From Saccharomycopsis fibuligera x Saccharomycopsis cf. fibuligera (Eukaryota > Ascomycota > Saccharomycetes > Ascoideales > Saccharomycopsidaceae): 64,000 bases of DNA. Position 1 is the stretch's first letter; each line of letters starts with the position of its first letter. Below are positions 32,066-41,805 of the stretch, piece by piece. The stretch is from positions 868,001-932,000 of the forward strand of contig CP012811.1 in NCBI GenBank assembly GCA_001936135.1, read 5' to 3'. Made by a program: the position numbers and the translations under genes. The notes below the pieces were generated by a model, which was not told the DNA's origin, did no database searches, and saw only the letters and a program-made list of their open reading frames with translations.

Positions 32066-32446
32066 TTATTTAATCTCATTAGTAAATGGATTGACTACTG
32101 TTTCTTTTGACCCCACTGAGCCATGTCCGCTGTATCTTGACCCCATATTATACCCAGCACCGACACCATTGGTCTGCTTATTGTAGATGTCAGTGGTTGC
32201 GTAAACTGTTTGCTCTGAGGTGACTGGCTTCACAGATGCCATGTTTGCTTCTGGGTTAGAGATATAGTTACGCTTGATTTGCTTCTTGCGGCGGGAGTTC
32301 TTGATAGCAATGGCTATAAGGAGGAAAAAGGTTATAACGCAACCAAAGGCACCGTAGGCTATGAGGAACACTTCACCATACGTGAGGTAACTTTCGCAGT
32401 TGTCTGGGACGTCATCAAAGTCGGAAACGAGACAAAATTGAGGCAT
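32066..32446 (-). CDS. Small single-pass membrane protein, second of two alike
   Basis: The 126-aa product has a short acidic N-terminus with Cys5 and Cys17, one hydrophobic segment (about 26-48, ending FFLLIAIAI), a strongly basic flank (KNSRRKKQIKRN), and a 70-residue cytosolic tail ending VVNPFTNEIK. NPF and YxxPhi-like motifs in the tail would suit endocytic adaptors, but this is inference. Topology and Cys spacing echo the 211-aa gene at 22012-22647. A TATA-like TATATAAA lies near 32613-32620, upstream of its start. No family is recognised. Confidence 0.72.
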   Translation of the reverse strand: MPQFCLVSDFDDVPDNCESYLTYGEVFLIAYGAFGCVITFFLLIAIAIKNSRRKKQIKRNYISNPEANMASVKPVTSEQTVYATTDIYNKQTNGVGAGYNMGSRYSGHGSVGSKETVVNPFTNEIK

Positions 32447-32798
32447 GTTGATTTTTTGTATATCGTGGTGGTGGTGGTTCTTGGTGGAGAGTAGTTTGAA
32501 AATTGTGTTGCGACAGAAGTATAGTTGCAGGTGTCAAAAAAAACAAAAAACAAAACAAAAAAAATAAAGATAAAAAAAACTTGTTTCTACAAAGCCCAAA
32601 GCGAAGCTAAGCTTATATATAAATCTATTGACGGTCTGTTTATCCCGTATATTCCAAAATACTTTTTTAATGGTAAGCTATAGATATAGCGTATGCAATG
32701 CACGGTGTCAAGTTACCAGCGGAGCGGCTCCGCCAGCACAAAGCAGGCACCCGCCGCCCAGTACGGAGCATACTGCTGCTTCAGCCCTCCAAAGCTCC
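32447..32798. other. Promoter of small membrane protein gene and 3' flank of amidotransferase
   Basis: A 350-base spacer between two leftward genes. It contains an A-rich tract (32536-32580), TATATAAA near 32613 and a short GC-rich patch (32715-32765). Confidence 0.6.
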
Positions 32799-33710
32799 TT
32801 AGTCAAGGAACACTCCAATAATCACTTTACCAATCTTGTCCCCCTGGTTAGTATCCTCCTGGTTGCTACTGTTCTCAACAGCCCTCACTTTTTCGTATTC
32901 TTCTTGACTCATCAACCCGCGTTTCACCCTAACTGGGAGAATTTCCTCGTTATAGAAAGCAGTGTTGAATTCTGGGTGACCTTGGAACGTAAGGATACGG
33001 TGTTTGGAACTGAAAAATCCTTGAACTTTGGTATTGGCAGTGCTGCCAACTAATGAAAACCCTTTTGGCACATCATAAGCCACGTCTTGATGTGTTTCAA
33101 TCAACGTGATTTGACCGTCTTCAGTAACATTCTTTGCGGAAGAAGCAGAAGATGGTGGTAATTTGGCAAGAGTGGATTGCACAAATTGCTGGAACTCATC
33201 AGTAACCTTGATGTGAGTGAGCCCCAATTCCCAACCATTGACATTTCTGTCAAGCTTAACGGAACTTTCCCTGTCAAGCAACTTGGCTAAAACCTGATGA
33301 CCAAAGCAAATTCCAACAATCGGAATAACACTCTTATCAGCTTCTTCGTCAACTGATTCAGATTGTTTGAGAGCGGCTTCGTTTCTAGCAATAACTTTGC
33401 TCAAGAAGTCTTTGAGCATATCGTACCAATGCTCGGTGTTACTGAAAGAGTCTGCTCTTGATCCCGTCACAAGGATCCCTTTGAGGTTGCCGGTATCCAA
33501 GTCTTGCTCAGTTGGGATCTCTTCATTGAGCCTCACTTGATATTTTTTGAGTTGGATCCCCTTGGAGCGCAAGACGCCGTCCTGGTCAAGTAGACTGATA
33601 CTTTGGTCACCGTAGTCTCCATACTTCTCTCGAGCTGGGGTGCCGGGGGCAAACATTGGAATATCCACATTGAGGACGGCAATGTATGGTTGAGTACTGG
33701 CAATGGTCAT
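32799..33710 (-). CDS. Class I glutamine amidotransferase-like protein
   Basis: The 303-aa product has the GATase1 fold signature: nucleophile elbow PIVGICFGHQVLAKLL with Cys135, and FQGHPEF supplying the catalytic His and Glu. LVTGSRADSF lies before the elbow. It is a stand-alone amidase domain resembling yeast YLR126C-type proteins (putative glutamine amidotransferases of unclear substrate). The frame is open for 96 codons upstream, but that part is Asn/Lys-rich, has no family match, and the start at 33710 follows an A-rich leader and aligns with the conserved first strand (PYIAVLNVD). A stretch near residues 225-240 is Ser/Ala-rich. Likely cytosolic. Confidence 0.85.
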   Translation of the reverse strand: MTIASTQPYIAVLNVDIPMFAPGTPAREKYGDYGDQSISLLDQDGVLRSKGIQLKKYQVRLNEEIPTEQDLDTGNLKGILVTGSRADSFSNTEHWYDMLKDFLSKVIARNEAALKQSESVDEEADKSVIPIVGICFGHQVLAKLLDRESSVKLDRNVNGWELGLTHIKVTDEFQQFVQSTLAKLPPSSASSAKNVTEDGQITLIETHQDVAYDVPKGFSLVGSTANTKVQGFFSSKHRILTFQGHPEFNTAFYNEEILPVRVKRGLMSQEEYEKVRAVENSSNQEDTNQGDKIGKVIIGVFLD

Positions 33711-34841
33711 TTTGGGGTTGTTTATTGTTTTGTTATGGTAGTTTCTGGTGCTAAGCGCTTCTTTTTTTTTTCTTTTGTTATTGTTGTTATTGTTGATTTG
33801 CCATTGATCTGATTTGAGATAGTATCTATCGGGGTATGGCTCCTTATCTGTTGATTTTTGTCCGCTTTTCTTTTTCCAGCGACTCAATTTCCCGCGTAAT
33901 TTCTTCACTGTGGCTGATGCGCCATGGAGGAAAAAAGAAACAAACCCCGACGGAGGAGGACGGTCTCTATCGGCCACCACCATGGCATGGACTGCCAATA
34001 GAGGCTTTGCAATATTGTTGCTCCTCAGGTAAAAGCTAACAACCTCCCAACAGACCTTTGCGAGTCAGTATCGCCGCGGGAGAAATATCAGGTGTTATCT
34101 GGGTGCTTTGAAAAGCTCACGCTTCATTCACTTACTTGTGGGCTGGGTGCCAATCCTTTCTGTTCTGTTCAAGACTTGGATATCAAGTAACTTACGAGCC
34201 ATGGCCCATACTGCCTTGTATGGATAAATAAGCCAAACCCAAAAACCATAGCTGGGTGATATCAACGTAATATTTGACTTAAAATCCAGAAACAACAATG
34301 CCTAATGAGCCCTTGATGCCGTCGCTCCAAGTTTGCAACTCACACTGGAGTAATAATAAAATCTACTAGCACTCATATTATATTTGCCGACTCGGCGAAC
34401 TATCCAGAAAAAACCCATGTTTGTAAAAAATTAACCAAGGGAAAAGCAATTTATAAGTTATAATTCTGACAATATTATTATTGCGTTTCAGCTAGGCTGC
34501 CGAATGTTGAGTAGAGGTCAGAGGAGACTGTGGCTATTAATATTATTATTACCGAAAATGTTACAGAACGGCATTGATGCACGTTCAGCAGCAAAATATT
34601 ATCACTTTTTTCAAGCCTCAACATGCAGCGGTCTCTGAGAAAATATATATAACAAATGGAATCCAAAGCTTTAGTGTTCCACTTCCAGCCATTCTGATTC
34701 TTCTTGCACAGTCATTCAGCAGTTAGCCAGTTTACAACTAAACAGACATTAACTTACAGTAGCACACACGTTCTACAAAAAAAAAAAAAAAACTAAAATA
34801 AAATAAAAAAATAAAATCTTTAACAAAGAAAAAACAACACA
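33711..34841. other. Divergent promoter region, amidotransferase / secreted protein
   Basis: About 1.1 kb. Leader-like A-rich sequence lies just before the secreted-protein start (34775-34840), with TATATATAA at 34643-34651. Nothing else can be assigned. Confidence 0.55.
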
Positions 34842-34949
34842 ATGCAATTCTCCTTTTCCGCCATCGCTTATCTTTTACTTGCTGTTCAGCAGTATGATCT
34901 TATCGCTGTTGCTGCTCCAATAGCCGCTGACTCCAACAATCAGCTCACC

Positions 34950-34984
<35 letters not shown>

Positions 34985-35540
34985 AGAAGCCCCAGCTCAA
35001 GGCATCACTCGTGCTTCGCCTCTAACGGCCGCCGCCGCAGGGGCCAACGGAGCCCCAGTGACCGCTTCGCAAAAACAAAATTTCTTCAAGAACCTCAAGA
35101 GCAAAATTGGCGAGGTTGGGGCAAAGGGCAAGTCCGGCTTAGCAAAGGGCAAGACTGGTGCTTCAAATAGCTGGAAAACTATGGGGAAAGGAGGAAAAGC
35201 CGGCTGGGCCGCTGCTGGGATCGCGGGGGCCGCTTATGCCGGGGATAAGATTTTCCATCATGAGAAGCATAAAGATGAGTCGGAGTATTCTGCTTATCTT
35301 GCTTCGGTTTCTGCTACCGCTACCTCTAGTGCTGGCTCTGAGTCCTCTGCCGCTGCCACGGAATCTTCAGGCTCAATTGATGCCACGGCGACTGCTTCGG
35401 CTGATACCAGTTTCCCAGGGTTCACTGGTGCTGCTATTGAGACTCAGGCTCCTGGTGCTGCTGTTTCTGCCGGTGATATTCAAACGGCTGCTCCCACTGC
35501 GATTCCCTACACCGCCGAAGCTGGTTCCAGTTGGTATTGA
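34842..35540 (+). CDS. Small secreted protein with cationic Gly/Lys segment
   Basis: The 232-aa product starts with a signal peptide (MQFSFSAIAYLLLAVQQYD..., cleavage likely near residues 22-26). An 11-Asn run encoded by AAC repeats follows, then an Ala/Gly-rich stretch. Residues about 79-140 are basic and Gly-rich (FFKNLKSKIGEVGAKGKSG, then KGGKAGWAAAGIAGAAYAGDKIFHHEKHK), with a hydrophobic AAAGIAGAAYAG core. The tail is Ser/Thr/Ala-rich and probably O-glycosylated. There is no Cys, no Kex2-type KR pair and no GPI signal, so it is predicted to be soluble and secreted. TATATATAA lies about 190 bases upstream. No family is recognised. Codon use and GC content are higher than in most neighbours. 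Confidence 0.72.
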
Positions 35541-36007
35541 TGAAATGACACTATAATGCTATACCATGCACCAAAGTCTGTACTGGATTGCAAGCTTTGC
35601 ACACTTATATTCTCAACTTTTAGTCATAATAATCTTTTTCAGTTCTCGAATGTTTCTATTTTTTTTGTTGTAAATAAATTTTTTCAAACCTCAGCTCAAT
35701 GCACTCTTACAACTGTTATTTTAAAACATTTTACGTAGTGGTTTTTTTTTTAAAAAAAAAATTAAAAAAAAATGGAATATGGAATATGAAGTGTATTTTT
35801 GAAAGTTTAGCTCATAATCTTATACTGTAAAAAACAGGAGCAAAAACAAGCGGCAAATAAAGAAAAAAGATAAAAAAAAAAAAAAAAAGATAACAATGCA
35901 CCCAGACCTGTTTAGTGAATGACAATAGTAATGAAAAAAAGAAAGGAGTAAAAAGCAAAGTTAAATAACAAAACAACAACAAAAATATATAGCACGCGAA
36001 TGAAAGC
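35541..36007. other. Convergent intergenic region secreted protein / PCK1
   Basis: A 0.47-kb spacer with facing T/A tracts near 35742-35771 and an A-tract at 35873-35888. No gene is seen. Confidence 0.65.
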
Positions 36008-37618
36008 TCAGACAGCTGGACCAGCTTTTATAACTTGGGCAGTACAACCATCAGCATAAGTCTTGAAATTCTCCTTGAACAATTGAGCCAATTCAACAAT
36101 TTTATCATTAAAGTCTCCCTTTGTAGTAGCTTTGCTCTTGAATGGGTTCAAGATTTCACTAGGCACCTCGCCGCAAGATTTAGGTACTTGCAAGTTGAAA
36201 ACTGGATAAGTTTCATATTCCTGTTGCGACAAACTGCCGTCATGGATTCTGTCCAAAATTTGTCTAGTAAACTTCAATGGACATCTTTTGCCACCGTTGG
36301 AAACACTTTCACCAACCCAACCGGTATTCAACAACCAAGCATTTGTCTTGTGTTCCTTCATCTTTTCAGCCAACATACTGGCGTACTTCATTGGATGCAA
36401 GGCCAAAAATGGCTGACCGAAACATGAGGAGAATGTAGCTTCTGGCTCAGTAACGCCATCCTCGGTACCAGCCATCTTGGAGGTGTAACCAGAAATGAAA
36501 TGGTACATCACCTGTTCTGGAGTAAGTTTGGAAACTGCAGGCAAGACACCTCTAGCATCACAAGTCAAAAGCACAATGTTGGATGGATGCTTATCGGCAA
36601 AACATGGAAGTTTAGCATTGTTGATGTAGTCAATTGGGTATGCACATCTAGTGTTTTCAGTGATGCTAGTGTCATTGTAATCCACCACTCTTGTTTTTGG
36701 GTCATAAATGATATTTTCCAAAATAGAGCCAAATTTGATAGCATTAAAGATGTCCGGTTCCTTTTCAGCAGAAAGTCCAACACATTTAGCGTAGCAACCA
36801 CCTTCAATGTTGAAAACCCCATCATCGGACCAACAATGTTCGTCATCACCAATCAACAAACGGTTAGGGTCAGCACTCAAAGTGGTCTTACCAGTACCTG
36901 AAAGACCAAAGAATAAAGTTACATCTTGTTTACCATCAATGGCTTGATTAGCACTAGAGTGCAAAGTCAAGACATTGTGGTTTATTGGCATCAAGTAAAA
37001 CATCACTGTAAAAATACCTTTCTTCATCTCACCAGCATATTCTGTACCAAGAATCACCATTTCCATTTCTTTGAAATTGATTTCAACCGATGTGCTGGAA
37101 GTCATACCATCAGTGTATCTGTTTGCTGGGAATTGGCCAGCGTTGTAAATGGTAAAGTCCGGTTCGCCAAAATTCTTGAGTTCGTCCTCAGTTGGTCTAA
37201 TCAACATATTCTTCATGAAAAGAGCATGGTAAGCTCTTGCACAAATAATTCTGACTTTAATTCTGTACTTTGGATCCCAACCGGCAAAAGCATCAACAAC
37301 AAATAACTTTTCTCTGGTACGCAAATAGTCCTTTGCTCTTTCTCTAGAGATTCTCCAGACATTTTCGTTAACTTTTCTATTCACTGGGCCCCACCAAATA
37401 TTGTGAGTTGAGGTTTCTTCATCAACAATACGTTTATCCTTTGGTGATCTACCGGTTTTTTCACCAGAGTAAGCAGTCAAAGCACCAGTGGATGAAATAA
37501 TGGTACCCTTTTCCTTCAAGCCATCTTCGTAAAGAATAGGCACGGCGGTATTGTGTCTAACGGTAGCGTCAGCACTGAGACCCAATTTGGCCTTGAATTG
37601 TTTTTCGTCAAAAGACAT
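36008..37618 (-). CDS. PCK1: PCK1, ATP-dependent phosphoenolpyruvate carboxykinase
   Basis: This enzyme decarboxylates and phosphorylates oxaloacetate to phosphoenolpyruvate, the committed cytosolic step of gluconeogenesis. The 536-aa product is close to the 549 aa of S. cerevisiae Pck1 and shows the full set of ATP-PEPCK motifs: TGRSPKDK near residue 55, the PANRYTDGMTSSTSVEINF block, TEYAGEMKKGIF with the metal-site Lys, the P-loop GLSGTGKTTLS near 236, and LLIGDDEHCW with the Mg-binding Asp pair. Codon choice is strongly biased, typical of a highly expressed gene. It diverges from POT1 across a 2.9-kb region, and both genes are expected to be induced on fatty acids or other non-fermentable carbon. 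Confidence 0.98.
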   Translation of the reverse strand: MSFDEKQFKAKLGLSADATVRHNTAVPILYEDGLKEKGTIISSTGALTAYSGEKTGRSPKDKRIVDEETSTHNIWWGPVNRKVNENVWRISRERAKDYLRTREKLFVVDAFAGWDPKYRIKVRIICARAYHALFMKNMLIRPTEDELKNFGEPDFTIYNAGQFPANRYTDGMTSSTSVEINFKEMEMVILGTEYAGEMKKGIFTVMFYLMPINHNVLTLHSSANQAIDGKQDVTLFFGLSGTGKTTLSADPNRLLIGDDEHCWSDDGVFNIEGGCYAKCVGLSAEKEPDIFNAIKFGSILENIIYDPKTRVVDYNDTSITENTRCAYPIDYINNAKLPCFADKHPSNIVLLTCDARGVLPAVSKLTPEQVMYHFISGYTSKMAGTEDGVTEPEATFSSCFGQPFLALHPMKYASMLAEKMKEHKTNAWLLNTGWVGESVSNGGKRCPLKFTRQILDRIHDGSLSQQEYETYPVFNLQVPKSCGEVPSEILNPFKSKATTKGDFNDKIVELAQLFKENFKTYADGCTAQVIKAGPAV

Positions 37619-40566
37619 TTTGATATTTTTTTTTTATGTTGTTGTTGTTGTTGTTGTTGTTTGAAGAAGCACAAAAGCAGTTGTAATAACAGGTAAAGAT
37701 GAGAAAAGAAGTAAGAAAAGAAAAAAAGCAGGAAGATAGAAAGGTATTTCTTAGATCTTTGCTTGATGAATGTTTGTATTTAAATCTATTCAAATCAATA
37801 GGAATAAAATGCCTCACTCAGTAAGCAAAGGAAGTATCTGGGGGTATTTATAGCTATCTGGAATGATGAGGATGGCCCAAAGGTTGGAGACAAAACCTCC
37901 GGGAGACGCAACGCAATAATATGCATGTCGCTGTAATTGACGCATTAGCTTATGCAGAACACTCTTCCCGATCAGGCAGCAGAAAATCTGGGGTAGAAAC
38001 GGCTACAGTGCGCGCGCGCGAGATAGCTGGGGGGCTTTGGTGGATTGCTACAAGTTAACTTGACAAGGTGAGCGTGGTAAGTCAGAAAGTAAAGATCAAG
38101 AGGTCTTTTTTTTTTTTTTTTTTTTTTTGTTTTTTTTGTTTTACCCTTAGGAAAATTTTCGCACTGTTTATTATTCCACAACCTGAACCTGAAGGGATGC
38201 TGTTTAAAGAATGAGCGATTTTTTGATTGTTTTGCGTTCTCGAAATGCTCCATGCTCCAGAGTGAATTTGTATTACTGACTTGCTTGCCCCTCCTGCTGC
38301 TGCTGCTGTTTGCTGCTGTTTGCTGCTCCCTTAGTTCCCCGGTGATTGTGTCGAGTATATTCAACAACTGGGGCTTATAGAGTTTCCCCCAGTGACAGCG
38401 ATGTATGTAGCACAATGTAGCATAAATGTAATAAGCTCAGCGGAAAAGCTTAATGTGTGGCATGGAGATGCGCAGGGTAAGACTGGGGGAGCCCCCAGCC
38501 GGCTAATCTCGGAGCGCTCCGGGACGTTTCACAATTAAGTAAGATACTGATCGAAAACAACAATGTTTGACATTACACATACTAAACAACTGCGTACCGG
38601 TGGATCGAAATTACGAGATTGCGGCGGCTGATAGCTCTATGGCGCTGTCTATATAGTGCGGCTGATAGCTTGTGGCAGTGCGCCCGCGCCCGCGCCCGCT
38701 CTAGAGCACTGTGTCTGAAATATGGTGCCGATCTGCGGTTACGTAATGTCACAGAAGCTGACAGTTGTTTCTTAGGATGGATTTCACTGCTGTGTGTCAC
38801 TACAGTATATATACCGGCTGTTACAGTAATGTAGCAGGGGCAATAAAAGCGCGCGCTGGCGCGCTCGCTGGCTCCCTCGCTGGCTCGATCGATTTGGCGT
38901 GATCCGTTGCTCCAGCTGAGGCTCTCCTCGGGGATGGACGTCTTTGTGTACGTCCGGCAGCACCTTCACTTGGCTCATCTGATTGGTTGCTTGGCAATCA
39001 CCGAGAATCGGCCAGGGAAACTCATGGCAATTGCCATTAATAGAAAACATACTCTGCCACTGTACAAGGATGGAACTGGCGGCGCATATGGTGGGGCAAT
39101 TGCAGGCAGCATCGGGCAAACACCTGTGGTAGGTAGGTTTATTTCATCATGGACGAATAGCAAGCTGGAAATTACTAAACCACAAAGTCATTTGAGCTGA
39201 TGCTGATGTCAACACCGAGACTGGGGAGCGCAGGCTGTCATTTTTTCCAACTGTAGTAGATGAAAACAAGTATATTTTTTTTTATTTTTTATTTTTTATT
39301 TTTCATTTTTATTGTAGCGATGCTCCCAAACATGCCTATGGTACCAGCCGCCATGTATCGTAAATAACGCTGTGCTATTTTGCACAATATTTAGAATTGG
39401 AGGCGGGAGTCGAGATTTGATAATGTTTCAACTAGCCCGCGCTGGCCAGCCTCGGGGAGCTCTCGTCGCTGCCAGTTGCTCGCCGCTGCGTTCTGATGCA
39501 CTGTCAAGCACCAAGCAGCGCCACCCACGGTAGCTGTGCGGGCCATCCCGGTGCTAACCAGCCAGGGGCGGTCTTTTGCTATTTGCACTGTCTTGTGTCT
39601 ACGTTTGCACTTAGACAGACTATTGGCCAACTCTATATTTTACGGGACTAATTGATTGTTTTTGGTTACCAGCCCGTGCCTCTGTGTACTTGGCTACGTA
39701 ATTGCATGGCAGAAACCGGATCATTAGCTGCAGGCGTGTATGCTCAGCAGCGAGAATTTACAAAAATCTGGGGCAACGGAGCAAGAATACGAGCAGTTTT
39801 TTTTTCTTTCCTGCAGCTTTAGCTTGACAGGTTTTTTTTTTTTTTTTTCGAGGTCTAGGCTAACACTTATCAGATTAATCGGGTTTACAGCAATGAGCTA
39901 ACAAAGTTTTGTGGAGTAGCTTACAATGAGCCACTTGCCAGCACTGGTGCTCCGAGATCAAGGAAAGACTAAAAGATAAGAAATTTGTGCTTGTAGATCA
40001 GAGACTGTTGGCACCAGTAAATGCCATTGGGAGGGCTGTCGCTTCACACAAAAAAGTATATATATATATATATATATATTTATTTTTGAATACCCCTCTA
40101 AAAATTCTCGCCACCACCACCCTACCAGCTTCAAAAGGCAAACCAAACCGCAAAGTCAAAGTCAAAGTCAATAATGTCTACCGGAATTCTAAAATTCTCA
40201 GGAGTTGGATTGAGGAGTACGTACCAGCGTCACATGGGCCTGCTTTTCTCTTCGCTCCCGCAATAAAGCATACAAGAAACTGTTGTTTGTTCACTTAATC
40301 GAGTACTTGGGGCCGGTACTGTCTCCTTGAATTTTGTTTTCTTGTCTCTCTTGGTTTCTGGAGATTGCCTTTTGTACGTTGCCGGTTGCTCAAGTAGAGA
40401 TATCCTATCCTTAGCCTGGCAGATCTATTCGAAGACTAACGTACAATCAGATTCGCCACAGCAATCAGTAGACGACTAATCCGAACGAGGAACACGCAAC
40501 GATACTTCAAAAATATTGCAAAGTAGTAAAAAAAAATAATAATAGTTCAAGCAAAAACCAAACAAC
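37619..40566. promoter_or_regulatory. 2.9-kb divergent control region PCK1 / POT1
   Basis: No credible gene lies here. Features seen: an Asn/Gln-like CAA/GTT repeat just upstream of PCK1 (37637-37660), a T-tract (38106-38128), CGCGCGCG at 38012-38020, a GC-rich island with two copies of GCGGCTGATAGCT (38624-38636, 38658-38670) and a triple CCCGCG unit (38683-38698), a second GC-rich patch (39410-39570), and a TA run (40057-40079). CCTCGG occurs at 38926-38931 and 39450-39455. In filamentous fungi and Candida that hexamer is the core site of FarA/Ctf1-type fatty-acid regulators. Assignment as regulatory is inference from position and motifs. Confidence 0.5.
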
Positions 40567-41805
40567 ATGGAACGTTTATCACAACTATCCAGCCATTTGA
40601 CCGGCTCCAATAAAGATTCCAATTCAGTTCAATCAATCAAGTCCAAAAACCCCGATGATGTGGTAGTGGTAGCCGCTTACAGAACTCCAATCACCAAGGG
40701 ATTCAAAGGCTCCTTCAAGAACCTCCATTCCGAGGACTTGCTTTATCTTTTGCTTCGTGAATTTAGAAAGAAAGACGTTATCGACTTTGGCAAACTTGAA
40801 GACATTGCCTGTGGTAACGTTTTAGCTCCCGGTGCCGGATCCAACGAACACCGTGCTGCCACGTTAGCTGCTGGTGTTCCCTACCAGGTCCCATTGGTTG
40901 GAATCAACCGCCAGTGTTCTTCTGGGTTAATGTCAGTTAATCATATTGCCAACCAGATCAAAGCGGGACAAATCAATGTTGGCCTAGCTGCTGGTTCGGA
41001 AAGCATGACTCAGTATTACGGTACTCGAGGCTTACCTAAAATCAGCGATTTTTTGCTTGGTGAGTCGCCCGAGGCGGAAAAATGTTTGATCCCAATGGGT
41101 ATCACCAATGAAAACCTTGCTGCTAAATTCAGCATTGACCGTCCAACACAGGACCGCTTTGCGGCCCTGTCTTATGCAAAGGCAGAAAAGGCCATTGAGA
41201 GTGGCGGCTTCCAGAATGAAATCCTTGCCATCCCAGTGAAGGACGAGACTACTGGGGAAGTCAAGTATGTCAGCCAAGATGAAGGGGTCCGCCGAGGCAC
41301 CGACTACAACGTCTTGTCTAAGCTCAAGCCAGCATTCAAACAAGACGGCACCACACACGCAGGAAACTCATCCCAAGTATCTGATGGGGCGGCTATTGTG
41401 CTTTTAGCAAGAAGAGAAGCTGCTGAACAACTCCAGTTACCAATAATGGGCAAATACGTAGCTACTCAAGTCATTGGAGTGCCACCGGAGATCATGGGGG
41501 TGGGGCCAGCTTACGCGATCCCCAAGCTTCTCAATTCTTTAAACTTGACGCATGAAGACATTGACATTTTCGAAATCAACGAAGCTTTCGCTGCACAGTG
41601 TTTCTATTCTATCCAAAAAGTGGGCATCCCTATGGAGAAAGTCAATCCCAAAGGCGGCGCCATTGCGTTGGGCCACCCATTGGGTTGCACAGGAGCCAGA
41701 TTGGTGGCTACGGTGTTGAATGAGTTGCAGAGAGGGCAGGTTGGGGTTACTAGTATGTGCGTTGGTAGCGGTATGGGCGCTGCTGCTTTATTTGTTAAAG
41801 AGTAA
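40567..41805 (+). CDS. POT1: POT1, peroxisomal 3-ketoacyl-CoA thiolase
   Basis: It catalyses the last step of beta-oxidation, splitting 3-ketoacyl-CoA with CoA to acetyl-CoA. The 412-aa product begins with a textbook PTS2, RLSQLSSHL (residues 3-11), so import by Pex7 is expected. The catalytic residues are present: Cys117 in NRQCSSGL, His370 in GHPLGCTGAR, Cys398 in CVGSGMGAAA. VAAYRTPITKG, the NEAFAAQ block and CTGARL are typical of the family. One CUG codon falls in RFAA-CUG-SYAKA, a position where Ser is acceptable. Codon use is strongly biased, like PCK1, with which it shares the upstream region. Confidence 0.97.
   Translation: MERLSQLSSHLTGSNKDSNSVQSIKSKNPDDVVVVAAYRTPITKGFKGSFKNLHSEDLLYLLLREFRKKDVIDFGKLEDIACGNVLAPGAGSNEHRAATLAAGVPYQVPLVGINRQCSSGLMSVNHIANQIKAGQINVGLAAGSESMTQYYGTRGLPKISDFLLGESPEAEKCLIPMGITNENLAAKFSIDRPTQDRFAALSYAKAEKAIESGGFQNEILAIPVKDETTGEVKYVSQDEGVRRGTDYNVLSKLKPAFKQDGTTHAGNSSQVSDGAAIVLLARREAAEQLQLPIMGKYVATQVIGVPPEIMGVGPAYAIPKLLNSLNLTHEDIDIFEINEAFAAQCFYSIQKVGIPMEKVNPKGGAIALGHPLGCTGARLVATVLNELQRGQVGVTSMCVGSGMGAAALFVKE

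Noticed and set aside
38907-39200. 97-codon plus-strand frame in the PCK1-POT1 spacer
   Set aside because: Overlaps an equally long frame on the other strand, has no domain signature and no codon bias like its neighbours.
37619-40566. Centromere-like region (long gene-free spacer)
   Set aside because: No long inverted repeats flanking a core are seen, and the divergent promoter of two carbon-regulated genes explains the spacer.
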